Part shown: positions 35,537 to 44,672 of the stretch, piece after piece
Layout of the letters: each line of letters begins with the position of its first letter
How positions within the stretch are numbered: the stretch's first letter is position 1
NCBI GenBank assembly: GCA_964512765.1
Contig: CAZEKF010000006.1
Span: 1-64,000 of the forward strand
Source of the DNA: GW2011-AR15 sp964512765
GTDB taxonomy: Archaea > Nanobdellota > Nanobdellia > Woesearchaeales > GW2011-AR15
Direction of reading: 5' to 3'
Length of the DNA stretch: 64,000 nucleotides
The notes under the pieces: generated by a model
What the model saw: the letters and a program-made list of their open reading frames with translations, nothing else
Databases searched by the model: none
Told to the model about the DNA's origin: nothing
Translations under genes and position numbers: made by a program

Positions 35537-35924
35537 ATTGAATAACTCCTTTACTTCCTTTTTCTTGTATTTTTCTAAAAACCATTTCAACGTTTTTTTC
35601 AATTTCTACTTCATCTAATGAACAATCCACAATTTCTGTTGTTACTAATGGTCCTTCTTCTAATTTAACAATCGCTAGAATGTATGGAATGTTCCTAGCT
35701 GGTTTTTCTATTATCTCGCCTTCAGGATCTGTCACTGGTGTTCTAATGATTGTATAAGTAACAACATTACCTTTACCTTTAAATTTGTAATCTTCTAGTT
35801 CATGTGAACCACAGTTCTGGCACACTTCTCTATTAGGAAAATATAATGAATCACAATCTGAACATTTTTTTCCAATAAGATTGTACTGTTCAGGTATTTT
35901 ACGCCATATCTTTGGTATTGACAT
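35511..35924 (-). CDS. DUF35 zinc-ribbon/OB-fold protein (thiolase-HMG-CoA synthase bridge)
   Basis: This 137-aa protein has a rubredoxin-like zinc ribbon CSDCDSLYFPNREVCQNCGS (21-40) followed by an OB-fold. In archaea such proteins bridge acetoacetyl-CoA thiolase and HMG-CoA synthase so that acetoacetyl-CoA is channelled. The three genes lie together here in the order HMG-CoA synthase, thiolase, DUF35. The stop overlaps the start of the HMG-CoA reductase gene by 26 nt. Confidence 0.92.
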   Translation of the reverse strand: MSIPKIWRKIPEQYNLIGKKCSDCDSLYFPNREVCQNCGSHELEDYKFKGKGNVVTYTIIRTPVTDPEGEIIEKPARNIPYILAIVKLEEGPLVTTEIVDCSLDEVEIEKNVEMVFRKIQEKGSKGVIQYGYKFKIV

Positions 35925-35966
35925 TTTTATTGATATTTTTTTAAATTTTTTTTAAATTTTTTTTTA

Positions 35967-35993
35967 TTGAGGGGAATTCCCCTCAAACTCCCC
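35967..35993. repeat. 20-nt perfect palindrome plus CCCC block
   Basis: TTGAGGGGAATTCCCCTCAA (35967-35986) is a perfect palindrome, followed by ACTCCCC. On the minus strand it lies between the thiolase stop and the DUF35 gene and reads GGGGAGTTTGAGGGGAATTC and on. The arrangement GGGG-n-TTT-AGGGGAA ... CCCCT-AAT also frames the larger structured element at 59091-59166, suggesting one repeat family. Confidence 0.6.
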
Positions 35994-35996
35994 TTT

Positions 35997-37151
35997 TTAT
36001 CTTTTGAATATATGAACGACTGCTGTTCCTCCAGATCCTCCTACGTTATGCGTTAGTGCAGTTTCTGCGCCTGTGTTTCTTTTGCCAGCATCTCCTCTTA
36101 ACTGTAACACAGCTTCAATTGCCTGTGCAACACCACTAGCACCTATTGGGTGTCCTTTAGCTTTCAAACCTCCTGATGTGTTAATTGGTAGTTTACTTCC
36201 TAATTGTGTTTGTCCATCTTCTGTGAATTTTCCTGATTCACCTTTTTTAACAAAACCAAGGTCTTCTAATGCTAATAGTTCAGCGATTGTAAAACAATCA
36301 TGAACTTCTGCTACTTGAACTTCTTTAGGAAAAGTTTTAGCTTGATTATAAGCTTGTTTTGCAGCTTCAACTGTTGCTTTTATTGTTAACAAATCATCTC
36401 TATCATGCAAACTGATAGTGTCTGTTGCGTGACCACTCCCTGATATCCAGACAGGAGTATCACATAATTGTTTAGCTTTGTCTTCACTTGCTATAACTAA
36501 AGCAGCTGCACCGTCTGAGATTGGGCTTGCATCTAACAATTTGATTGGGTCAGCAATCATTGGACTGTTCATAATATCATTAACTGTAAACTCTTTATGA
36601 AATTGTGCAGTTGGATTAAGCAACGCATTCTTATGATTTTTCACAGATACTTGAGCCAATTGTTCTTCAGTTGTGTTATATTTATGCATGTGTAGTTTTG
36701 CCATTAACGCGTACAGTCCAGGAAAGGTTGCACCAAACAATGCTTCTCGATCAGTATCAGCTGCAGTTGCCAATGCTTTTGTTGTTGAATAAGCGCCAAT
36801 GTCTGTCATTTTTTCAACACCGCCTACAACTGCAATATCATGCAACCCAGACGCAACGTCAATGTACGCTTGCCTCAGCGCTAATCCTCCTGATGCACAC
36901 GCAGCTTCGACTCTTACACTTGGTATGTTTTTAAAACCTAGATAATCAGGTATCATGCTTCCTAAATGTTCCTGATTTATGAATAAGCCACCTGACATTG
37001 TACCTCCGTATAACACTTCAACATCTTTTTTACTTATTCCAGCGTCTCTTATTGCTTTAACACCTGCTTCAACTGATAAACTAGTCAGCTCTCTATCAAA
37101 TAATTGACCGAACTTGGTCATCCCTACTCCAATAACAGCTACTTTTTTCAT
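35997..37151 (-). CDS. Acetyl-CoA C-acetyltransferase (archaeal thiolase)
   Basis: This 384-aa enzyme makes acetoacetyl-CoA. The nucleophile Cys is in VRVEAACASGGLAL (about 85), the catalytic His residues in VHDCFTIAE and KGHPIGASG, and a Gly-rich NVGGSGGTAVVH lies near the end. It belongs to the archaeal SCP2-thiolase-like group that works in complex with HMG-CoA synthase and DUF35. Its ATG overlaps the HMG-CoA synthase stop (ATGA). Confidence 0.94.
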   Translation of the reverse strand: MKKVAVIGVGMTKFGQLFDRELTSLSVEAGVKAIRDAGISKKDVEVLYGGTMSGGLFINQEHLGSMIPDYLGFKNIPSVRVEAACASGGLALRQAYIDVASGLHDIAVVGGVEKMTDIGAYSTTKALATAADTDREALFGATFPGLYALMAKLHMHKYNTTEEQLAQVSVKNHKNALLNPTAQFHKEFTVNDIMNSPMIADPIKLLDASPISDGAAALVIASEDKAKQLCDTPVWISGSGHATDTISLHDRDDLLTIKATVEAAKQAYNQAKTFPKEVQVAEVHDCFTIAELLALEDLGFVKKGESGKFTEDGQTQLGSKLPINTSGGLKAKGHPIGASGVAQAIEAVLQLRGDAGKRNTGAETALTHNVGGSGGTAVVHIFKR

Positions 37152-38167
37152 TGTTTTGTAAATTTGAGATATGTTGGATAATCAATGTTTGTTTTGTTTT
37201 GAATATATGATTTTACAGTTTTTGTTTTGTTTTGAACATTAGTTATTTCATCAGTAATTGTAATGTCAAAACTATCACTACCTGCTCCACTACCGTATGA
37301 AGTTAATAATATCCTTTGACCTGGTTTTGCAATGTCTAATACATTTGCCAAGCCTAATATTGAAGACGCAGAGTATGTGTTACCTATTTTATCAACTAAT
37401 ATTCCTGGTTCTAATTGTTCTTTTGTAAAACCTAATCTTTTAGCAGCTCTTCTTGGAAATTTGCCATTTGGCTGATGAAATATGACATAATCATAATTAC
37501 TTGGTTTTGAATTAGTTTTTTCCATTAATAATTTAGTTGCATTGATTGTATGTTTATAATACGCTGGTTCTCCTGTGAAACTTCCTGCATGGTTTGGATA
37601 TTTTTGTTTATTTCTTCTCCAGAAGTCTGGTGTGTCAGACGTGAACGAGATAGTTTTATTAATTTCAGCAACAACTTTTTCATTACCTACAATAAAAACT
37701 GCACCACCTGCTGCAGCTGTGTATTCTAACGCATCACCCGGAGCTGCCTGTGCGGTGTCTGCACCGCCCGCTAACGCATATTTAACCATACCTGATTTAA
37801 CCATTGCTAATGATACTTGTATTGCTGCAGTACCTGCTTTGCACGCAAATTCAAAGTCTGCTGTTGTATATTTGTTAGACATACCAATAGCTTGGGCAAC
37901 TATCGTACCAGTTGGTTTAACAGCATAAGGATGACTTTCAGAACCAATGTAAATAGCACCAATATGTTTTGGATTAATAATTAAAGACTTTCTAGCAGCT
38001 TCAACTGCAATTGTAACAGTATCTTCATCAATGCCTGGCACAGACTTCTCTTCTATAATCAAACCTTTTTTTATTTGATCAGAATTAGAACCTTGAATTT
38101 TAGCTATATCTTCAACTTTTATCCTATATTTAGGAACATAACTCCCCCAACTCACAATACCTGTCAT
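37148..38167 (-). CDS. Hydroxymethylglutaryl-CoA synthase
   Basis: This 339-aa enzyme condenses acetyl-CoA with acetoacetyl-CoA. It starts MTGIVSWGSYVPKYRIKVED, typical of archaeal enzymes. The catalytic Cys is in FEFACKAGTAAIQ (about 110), the His in VIFHQPNGKFPRRAAKRLG, and GNTYSASSILGLANVLD follows. It is the first gene of the minus-strand mevalonate operon that runs on through thiolase, DUF35, HMG-CoA reductase, EEP, mevalonate kinase, YjjX and GGPP synthase. Confidence 0.95.
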   Translation of the reverse strand: MTGIVSWGSYVPKYRIKVEDIAKIQGSNSDQIKKGLIIEEKSVPGIDEDTVTIAVEAARKSLIINPKHIGAIYIGSESHPYAVKPTGTIVAQAIGMSNKYTTADFEFACKAGTAAIQVSLAMVKSGMVKYALAGGADTAQAAPGDALEYTAAAGGAVFIVGNEKVVAEINKTISFTSDTPDFWRRNKQKYPNHAGSFTGEPAYYKHTINATKLLMEKTNSKPSNYDYVIFHQPNGKFPRRAAKRLGFTKEQLEPGILVDKIGNTYSASSILGLANVLDIAKPGQRILLTSYGSGAGSDSFDITITDEITNVQNKTKTVKSYIQNKTNIDYPTYLKFTKQ

Positions 38168-38243
38168 TAAACCCCCTTAGTTACAGAACATAAAGTTGGT
38201 TTTTAAAAGTTGTGGAAGATAAATCTTAAGAAAAAACTCAGAA

Positions 38244-38921
38244 TCAATTTCCAAAACCAAAAAGCCTTCCAACTGCACATAGGCCTGTACAGGTATCTTC
38301 TGGCTCGTCGCATGAAGGTGGAGTCATATCTACACAAGGCCCAGGATTATCCGGATCATTAGGGGCATAAGTTTCATCTCTGTACTGCGTAATTCCTGAA
38401 CTAGGACAGGTAGTACCACAAAATAACTCTATTTCAGCATCCATAGTTGCCGAGGCACCTTCCATACCTGAAATCTTCTTACAACATACGTAATCTTCAG
38501 TAACTACTGTACTTGTCCCTGTTCCTGTAGTTCCCCCAACAGAAGGAGAACCAGCTCCACCGTAACAGCAACAAAATCCTTTTCCTTCCCCCACACAAGT
38601 AGCATCTTTATCATACCTCCAAAACTGAGCTTCTTCTGACCCTTTACCTTCTTTACATTTATCATTCTTCGTCGTGTCAGAAGGTATAATAGTACCCTCA
38701 ATAGGCATGAAAGAACATTCTTGTTCTGTCTGTGCATCAGATGCAGCATCATCTGTCAACAACACAAGATCTTCAGATAGTGAAGATGCAAAATCATTAC
38801 TATCAAAACTCATTAAAATATCTGGAAAATTACCATAAATAAGTCCGCCTTTGGCAAGGGCCAGTGATGCAGTTAATAATACAAAAATTACAATTATTCC
38901 AAAATTTATTTTTCTTTTCAT
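38244..38921 (-). CDS. Secreted Cys-rich protein
   Basis: This 225-aa protein has a clear signal peptide (FGIIVIFVLLTASLALA, residues 7-23). The mature part is acidic and Cys-rich with CCCYGGAG, VCCKKISG, ELFCGTTCPSSG and CEEP-type spacing at the end. No known domain is recognised. The ATG overlaps the stop of the 805-aa gene (ATGA), so the two are co-translated and may form an extracellular complex. Confidence 0.75.
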   Translation of the reverse strand: MKRKINFGIIVIFVLLTASLALAKGGLIYGNFPDILMSFDSNDFASSLSEDLVLLTDDAASDAQTEQECSFMPIEGTIIPSDTTKNDKCKEGKGSEEAQFWRYDKDATCVGEGKGFCCCYGGAGSPSVGGTTGTGTSTVVTEDYVCCKKISGMEGASATMDAEIELFCGTTCPSSGITQYRDETYAPNDPDNPGPCVDMTPPSCDEPEDTCTGLCAVGRLFGFGN

Positions 38922-41335
38922 GTTAGATCAACACAATCTTCTCCTAAGGGGTTTTTTCTACAGGCTTCGCATTTCTTAAAAATTTCATCATTTTTCTTCA
39001 TAGTTGATGTAACCATCTTATTATTTACACATTTCAAATAAGGGGAAGTTTGACAAAAATAATCTCCGTTAACTGAGTCTGGACAATGACCTCCTTTTTT
39101 CAATTCAAGACAAGGTGAGCATCCGTTCATCATACTACATTCACCACCTCCACCGGCTGGTAAATATACTAACTGTGTCCATTTGGTGTCATCAGAATAG
39201 TATGTTCCTAGTTCTTCACTAAGTCCACATCTCATACACTGAGGTTTTCCATTCAAATAAATAATCTCTTTTTTACCAACATCTTTTTTATCACATGTAA
39301 AATAACTCTGATCACCTTTTTGTAAGATTTCTCCTTTCGCTCTAAGGTTAATTTCTGCTCTACAATTAGCACAAACTTGAGTTTCATCACTTGGCTGAGT
39401 AACCACAATCCCACTAAGGAAATACACTGGATAAGATGCATCAACATCTTCTGGAAAAGAAGTAAGTGTTGTTGGTCCTCGTTCACAAGTCCCATAATCA
39501 TTAGTATACTCTATATTACTTCTAAAATAACACCCATTACCGTTATCTAAAAATCTTAACTCATAAATTGCAGGGACACCATACAGGTCTTCATCAGGAC
39601 CATCCTGAACATTTCCTTGAATACAATCCTCTGTATTATAACCAACAATTGTTCGCTCAATCAGTTTTCCTTCTTGTGTTTTTATTAATTCATCATTGTA
39701 GTCATAAGTAAAAAGATCACTACAGGTCAAGTCAGTTGATCCACTTTCACTTTTCTTGTTTTCTCCATTGATTGGATTATTTTCATATATCCCATAATCT
39801 TCTCCATTAGCACCAATAAACGTATAGTATGTTTCATACCTATTTGGATCAATATCATAGTTATCTTCATGCATTCTCGTTAGACATTCTTGCTGGCCCA
39901 TTAAAGAGTCATAACATCTCCAGTCATTATCTCCATCTTTGCCAAAATTCAGGCAGCAACAATAAGGATTAACTAATGCTTCTTTTTTTTCCATGCCAGG
40001 TTGATTACATGCAGAACTAGATGATAAGTCGCCAAATGATAAAGTTTCACGTTCTAAATTTTGTTTTGTTTCAATAATTTTTTCTATTTCATCAATATCA
40101 AGCATTTTAACGAATTCTTTTATGGTAGGTACTATTGCTTCTCCATCTCGTATCCAATAATCACTCGAGCCTTCACTAAGAGGAGTACAAAAATTTTGTC
40201 TCATTTCCTCTGTTGTATCAGCATTCCCAGTAGTCTTGCCAGTAATTTTATCAATAGCAATAACTTTAGCTACTGGAATTAATGAATCTCCACCGCCAGA
40301 CAGAGTAACATCTTCATTTTCCATGCAATCTTCTTCTCCTTCTTCGTCACAATAATTGGTGCTTTCTCTTTCAATAGTTGAATAAGTATACTGCTGTTCA
40401 AACAAGTAAGGTGTCAATATTGTATTAGAGATTATTGAACCGCCAGGGTTGTTTCCGCAACTAACAATCGCAAACATTGTAAAGTGCTCAACATCTGTTT
40501 TTAACAATCCTGTATCAACAACTTCTGTTGGTAAACCTTGCCATATAATCCCGTCCCACCATCCAATAAACAAGCTTTCTTTTGTCACAAACTCTGGCAA
40601 ATCCTTTGCTCTAACCTTCATCTGTAATTCCACAGGCTCACTAAACTGCAATCCATCAGGCAATCCTTCATAAACAAGGTTACCAACTACTACAGAGTTG
40701 CTTAACCCGTCAAAGTGCACGTCTTCAACTCTTAATGAAACATCTTCAACAGGGTTACCATCTGCATCAGTTACTTTGACGCCTTTAGGAATTTTTAATG
40801 TTGCTCTTTTATCAGAACTCATAATAACAACATCTTCATTAGCAACACCTCCGTCCAACCGTACAACATTGATCCTAGAAAAAGTGTCTGTATAAGTATC
40901 AAAATTATATACTGTATCATCTTTTTTAATTTCAGTTGGATAGTCGATTGTTACAATAATAGTATTTTCATTTATTTCAAGTTCTGCGCTAGCTGTTTCT
41001 TGTGTAACTTCATAACCACTTTCTATGATTGTGTTCAAATAATCGTACATGCACATGTTAATGTAATTAACAACAGCAGTTTCATACTGATCTTTAAACG
41101 TATCAGTTATTCCGTAGTGTAAGTTAGATTGTAATATTGCTTCTTTACTACACAACTCAAAATATTCTTGAAAATTATAGATTTGATTGCTTAAACCTGT
41201 AGCTTTTGAACCTTCCTGTTCAACAACACTTGTTTGCCTGTTAGAAACTCTTAAAAGAAAAAAACTTAAGAGAATAACAACAATAACACCAATCAATATA
41301 AAAAACGTAACTTGACCCCTCTTACCCATATCCAT
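38918..41335 (-). CDS. Large membrane-anchored extracellular protein with pilin-like N-terminus
   Basis: This 805-aa protein begins GKRGQVTFFILIGVIVVILL, a class III signal/type IV pilin-like segment often seen on surface proteins of small archaea; it may be processed or stay as an anchor. A helical region (about 40-110) is followed by beta-rich domains (about 110-320), then a long Cys-rich part with CCCCLNFGKDGD, QVCANCRAEIN, QCMRCGLSEE and CSMMNGCSPCLELK. It is coupled to the 225-aa secreted Cys-rich gene. Function unknown; surface structure or adhesion likely. Confidence 0.8.
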   Translation of the reverse strand: MDMGKRGQVTFFILIGVIVVILLSFFLLRVSNRQTSVVEQEGSKATGLSNQIYNFQEYFELCSKEAILQSNLHYGITDTFKDQYETAVVNYINMCMYDYLNTIIESGYEVTQETASAELEINENTIIVTIDYPTEIKKDDTVYNFDTYTDTFSRINVVRLDGGVANEDVVIMSSDKRATLKIPKGVKVTDADGNPVEDVSLRVEDVHFDGLSNSVVVGNLVYEGLPDGLQFSEPVELQMKVRAKDLPEFVTKESLFIGWWDGIIWQGLPTEVVDTGLLKTDVEHFTMFAIVSCGNNPGGSIISNTILTPYLFEQQYTYSTIERESTNYCDEEGEEDCMENEDVTLSGGGDSLIPVAKVIAIDKITGKTTGNADTTEEMRQNFCTPLSEGSSDYWIRDGEAIVPTIKEFVKMLDIDEIEKIIETKQNLERETLSFGDLSSSSACNQPGMEKKEALVNPYCCCLNFGKDGDNDWRCYDSLMGQQECLTRMHEDNYDIDPNRYETYYTFIGANGEDYGIYENNPINGENKKSESGSTDLTCSDLFTYDYNDELIKTQEGKLIERTIVGYNTEDCIQGNVQDGPDEDLYGVPAIYELRFLDNGNGCYFRSNIEYTNDYGTCERGPTTLTSFPEDVDASYPVYFLSGIVVTQPSDETQVCANCRAEINLRAKGEILQKGDQSYFTCDKKDVGKKEIIYLNGKPQCMRCGLSEELGTYYSDDTKWTQLVYLPAGGGGECSMMNGCSPCLELKKGGHCPDSVNGDYFCQTSPYLKCVNNKMVTSTMKKNDEIFKKCEACRKNPLGEDCVDLT

Positions 41336-41362
41336 TTTAAGAAAGATTCTCGTATATAAACT

Positions 41363-42439
41363 TTACGTAAGAAATTCATATGGTTTACTAACAATTTTCA
41401 AGTCATCAAAAACAGTCAACCAGATATCATCAAGAATGTCAAGTATTTTTTCTTTATCAGTGTTTGCTGGGTACAATGCAATTATTGAATCTCCGCCGCC
41501 TGCTCCAAGCAAACCTGCAGTTAACACACCTTCTTTTTTTATTGTTTCAAGGAGTTTTGTTATTTTTCTAGGTTCAATCCTAGCATTTGCCATTTCACCA
41601 AGTTTTTTTCTATAATCCCATGACTTCTCTAAGTAATAAACAATTTCTTGTACGTTGTTCAATTGAAACGCTCTCTGACATTTAAGATTAATTGTGTTAT
41701 ATTCTTTCATGAACTCGTTATATTTTTCAAGATGATGTTTTTTAAATTTCAGAACTTTATTAACTAACTTTGGTGTTGATGCTGCCTTACCTGTGAACGC
41801 AATTATTGGGGTTATTGACAACGGCCAGTAAAATTCTTGTATGTTTTTTTTATAATCTGACTCAACGTATTCAATAAATTCTCTGTCAAGGTTTTCTTCC
41901 TCACTTATAAAAAAATGCGAACCGTGGCATGCAGATGCAATGTCAAACCCGCTTCCTAACTTACCTTGACTTTTATAGTGGGCGTATCTAGAAATTTTGT
42001 AAACAAGTTCTTTGTCATTTATACCATGTTCTTCTAACATAGCAGCAACTGTTGCAACAGTAGCAGTTGCTGAACTTCCAAGCCCTGTTTTTTGCTTTTT
42101 TCCTAAATATAACTCAGGGTCATTAATACTTAACAAACTAACATCTTTAATTTTAATACGTTTATACTTAAGATATTCAAAGGTACGTTCAACTGCACTT
42201 TTAATAAATTTAAGTTCTTCAGGATTTTTTTCTAACTTTAACTTATGACCTTTAACTCTTCCATACACACTAATCTTAAAATTCTTAAGATCAAAAACTA
42301 TTCTACCTGAATCTGTTTCTGTAACAGTTATTTTTGTTCCTTTGTCAACATTCGCAACTAACCCAATATTACCAGGTTCCAAGATTGAGTATGCTCCAAA
42401 TACAAGGATTTTACCATATGCTTTAGCTGTTGTTTCCAT
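41363..42439 (-). CDS. Phosphomevalonate kinase
   Basis: This GHMP kinase converts 5-phosphomevalonate to 5-diphosphomevalonate. I start at ATG 42439 (METTAKAYGKILVFGAYSIL), one base after the mvaD stop codon; the frame is open 17 codons further. KQKTGLGSSATATVA is the ATP loop, QGKLGSGFDIASACHGS the conserved motif of eukaryotic/bacterial-type PMK, and AGLLGAGGGDSIIAL motif 3. About 358 aa. It is distinct from the dehydratase route used by most archaea. Confidence 0.93.
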   Translation of the reverse strand: METTAKAYGKILVFGAYSILEPGNIGLVANVDKGTKITVTETDSGRIVFDLKNFKISVYGRVKGHKLKLEKNPEELKFIKSAVERTFEYLKYKRIKIKDVSLLSINDPELYLGKKQKTGLGSSATATVATVAAMLEEHGINDKELVYKISRYAHYKSQGKLGSGFDIASACHGSHFFISEEENLDREFIEYVESDYKKNIQEFYWPLSITPIIAFTGKAASTPKLVNKVLKFKKHHLEKYNEFMKEYNTINLKCQRAFQLNNVQEIVYYLEKSWDYRKKLGEMANARIEPRKITKLLETIKKEGVLTAGLLGAGGGDSIIALYPANTDKEKILDILDDIWLTVFDDLKIVSKPYEFLT

Positions 42440-42440
42440 C

Positions 42441-43403
42441 TTAAAATAAATGTTCTTCTGTATACCTAACTCCTTTCCCAACCTTTGCAATTTCTGTTTT
42501 AGTGTTAGGTATGCTAGACAAAGTATTTATAATTTCTGGTAAATTTTTTTCTAAAGTTATAACATGCGCGTTAGGCCCTGCGTCAAAAGTGTATCCGGCT
42601 ATAATTTTGCTTTTATTCAAGTTAATAACCTGTTTTATTATCTCATTAGAAGTTTCATTCAGATATTTAATCCCGACTTCTTCAATACAAGTGTGCATGT
42701 TATCAGAATCTTTCATGATTTCATATGCTAAGTTTTGAAAATCTTTTTCTAGTAAAAATTTTTCAACATTTTCAATTGTTGATTGAACTTTCTGAATTCT
42801 TTTTTGGTATAATAGACTTTTTAATTTCGTCAGTGCCATTCCTTCCCTTGAACTAACTTTTTTTTCTTGATTATCCACGATGATAATTACATCTCTAAGT
42901 TCTGGCCAGTATGTTTCATCTTTCAATTGTAAAGAATATTCGTTTTCCCATTTAACAAACCCACCAAATACACTTCTACATGCACTACCACTTCCTAATC
43001 TTGCTAATGCTGATAATTCTTTGTTTGAGAATTCTAAACCAATTGCTTTTGATGAAGCAGCTGCTAACGCTGCAAACCCTGAAGCTGATGAAGCAATGCC
43101 TGTACCTGTTGGAAAACTGTTAATTGAAACAACTTTAGCTTTCAAGTTAACATTAGCTTTTTCTCTAACAATATCTAAAAACTTTGAAACTTGTTCTAAC
43201 CTGTTTCCTTCCTGAATTTCATTGTTAAAAATAAAAATGTCTTCATTATACTCTTTAAAAAATTTAACTGTTGTCTTTGTGTTAAGTGTATCATCAAGAG
43301 TTATTGCAATGCTTGAGTTCATTGGTATATTAAGTTTAGTATCTTTCTTGCCCCAGTACTTAACAAAGGCAATACTAGGGGAGGCAATCGCTGTTGCTTT
43401 CAT
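42441..43403 (-). CDS. mvaD: Diphosphomevalonate decarboxylase
   Basis: The enzyme makes isopentenyl diphosphate by ATP-dependent decarboxylation. ATG 43403 (MKATAIASPSIAFVKYWGKK) fits the family and lies about 26 nt from a TATA-like tttaatata on the minus strand. Signatures: KYWGKKDTKLNIPMNSSIAI, FPTGTGIASSASGFAALA, GSGSACRSVFGGFVKW and the catalytic Asp in FDAGPNAHV. 320 aa. All key residues of the true diphosphomevalonate enzyme appear present. Confidence 0.95.
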   Translation of the reverse strand: MKATAIASPSIAFVKYWGKKDTKLNIPMNSSIAITLDDTLNTKTTVKFFKEYNEDIFIFNNEIQEGNRLEQVSKFLDIVREKANVNLKAKVVSINSFPTGTGIASSASGFAALAAASSKAIGLEFSNKELSALARLGSGSACRSVFGGFVKWENEYSLQLKDETYWPELRDVIIIVDNQEKKVSSREGMALTKLKSLLYQKRIQKVQSTIENVEKFLLEKDFQNLAYEIMKDSDNMHTCIEEVGIKYLNETSNEIIKQVINLNKSKIIAGYTFDAGPNAHVITLEKNLPEIINTLSSIPNTKTEIAKVGKGVRYTEEHLF

Positions 43404-43454
43404 AATAGTTAAAGAATAAAAGAAGAGTATATTAAAGTTTTTCATACAACGATA

Positions 43455-43595
43455 TACCACTTATCTTAAATAAGTGGTAAGAGTGTGCTCAAAAACCACT
43501 TTTCATGAGTATAAGTGCTATATCGAGTGTCAAAAACAACCACATTTATATTTCTTCACTTCGTACCACATGTGTCAAATAAGTGGTTTTTGACA
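43455..43595. promoter_or_regulatory. Cluster of CCACTTAT/ATAAGTGG motifs between mvaD and a methyltransferase gene
   Basis: TACCACTTAT (43455-43464) pairs with ATAAGTGGTA (43470-43479), a 10-bp inverted repeat. Related half-sites are caaaaaccactttt (43490-43503), tgtcaaaaacaaccac (about 43528-43543) and ATAAGTGG inside a second inverted repeat TGTCAAA...TTTGACA (43573-43595). TATA-like sequences lie at about 43597-43607 (plus strand) and 43427-43436 (minus strand). The set looks like multiple operator sites of one regulator for both divergent genes. Confidence 0.5.
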
Positions 43596-43631
43596 AAACA
43601 TATATATGACTATAAACTCACACATTACAAA

Positions 43632-44672
43632 ATGTTTTCAAAAAATAATTTGAAAAAAGCTCTTGGTCATTATTTTTCAGGTCTTGTCATGATTTGGCTA
43701 GCAATTTTAATGTATAAATATGTCCCATATTATTCTAATTTTCTTAGAAATGAAACTATGAATGTTTTAGTTATATTAGCATTAGCATACACATTATTTT
43801 CATTCCCTATACAACTAGTTGCTTCGTACAACGGTAACCATGAGACAAAAACAAGAAGATTGTTCAAAGCATTCAAAAGAATAGTTAGTGATTTTCGTCA
43901 TTATCTTAAAAATTTTGTTTATGACACGGATCATAAAATGCCAAAGATGGACGCCGAAGAAAAGCGCGATTTCTTGTTTCTCATTGTAAAAATCTTTTTT
44001 TTACCAATACTACTTAACTTTTTTTTTGATAATTATTTTTCTATAATTAATCATGTTAACATAATTCGAACAACTCCTAACTTATTCACTATTAGTAATT
44101 TCACTCACCTAATATACCCGTTTGGAATTGTTTTAATTTTTTTAATAGACACTGCAATCTTTTCTTTTGGATACGCATTTGAAGCCAAATTCTTAAAAAA
44201 CACAATCAAATCTGTTGAACCTACTGCGTTTGGCTGGGCTGTTGCTTTAATCTGTTACCCTCCTTTTAACGGACTAGCGTCACAATACGTTCCCTGGTTT
44301 GCAAACGACTTTGTATACTTTGGTTCAAGTAAAGTGACTTTTGTTATGAGACTAATTATCTTATTTTTATTATGGATCTACGTCTGGGCAACAATTGCAT
44401 TAGGCGCCAAAAGTTCGAATTTGACTAACCGAGGTATTGTAGTAAAAGGACCGTACAGGTTCATTAGACACCCTGCTTACATATCAAAAAATCTTGTATG
44501 GTGGATAACTATACTGCCTGTCATGAACATCGCTGCATTCCTAGGTATATTTTTCTGGTCAATAATATATTTCTTCAGAGCAATAACTGAAGAACGTCAC
44601 TTAATAATGGACGATGATTATAAGAAATATTGTAAAAAAGTTAAGTATAGATTTGTGCCTGGTATTTTCTAA
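43632..44672 (+). CDS. Isoprenylcysteine methyltransferase-like (ICMT/PEMT) membrane protein
   Basis: 346 aa from ATG 43632, about 28 nt after a TATA box (catatatatg); the frame is open 39 codons further, but that part covers the operator cluster. About seven to eight hydrophobic helices are seen. The C-terminal VVKGPYRFIRHPAYISKNLV followed by TEERHLIMDDDYKKYCKKV is the SAM-binding signature of the ICMT/PEMT/NnrU group. The substrate is unknown; a membrane lipid or isoprenoid-linked compound is plausible next to mvaD. Confidence 0.85.
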   Translation: MFSKNNLKKALGHYFSGLVMIWLAILMYKYVPYYSNFLRNETMNVLVILALAYTLFSFPIQLVASYNGNHETKTRRLFKAFKRIVSDFRHYLKNFVYDTDHKMPKMDAEEKRDFLFLIVKIFFLPILLNFFFDNYFSIINHVNIIRTTPNLFTISNFTHLIYPFGIVLIFLIDTAIFSFGYAFEAKFLKNTIKSVEPTAFGWAVALICYPPFNGLASQYVPWFANDFVYFGSSKVTFVMRLIILFLLWIYVWATIALGAKSSNLTNRGIVVKGPYRFIRHPAYISKNLVWWITILPVMNIAAFLGIFFWSIIYFFRAITEERHLIMDDDYKKYCKKVKYRFVPGIF

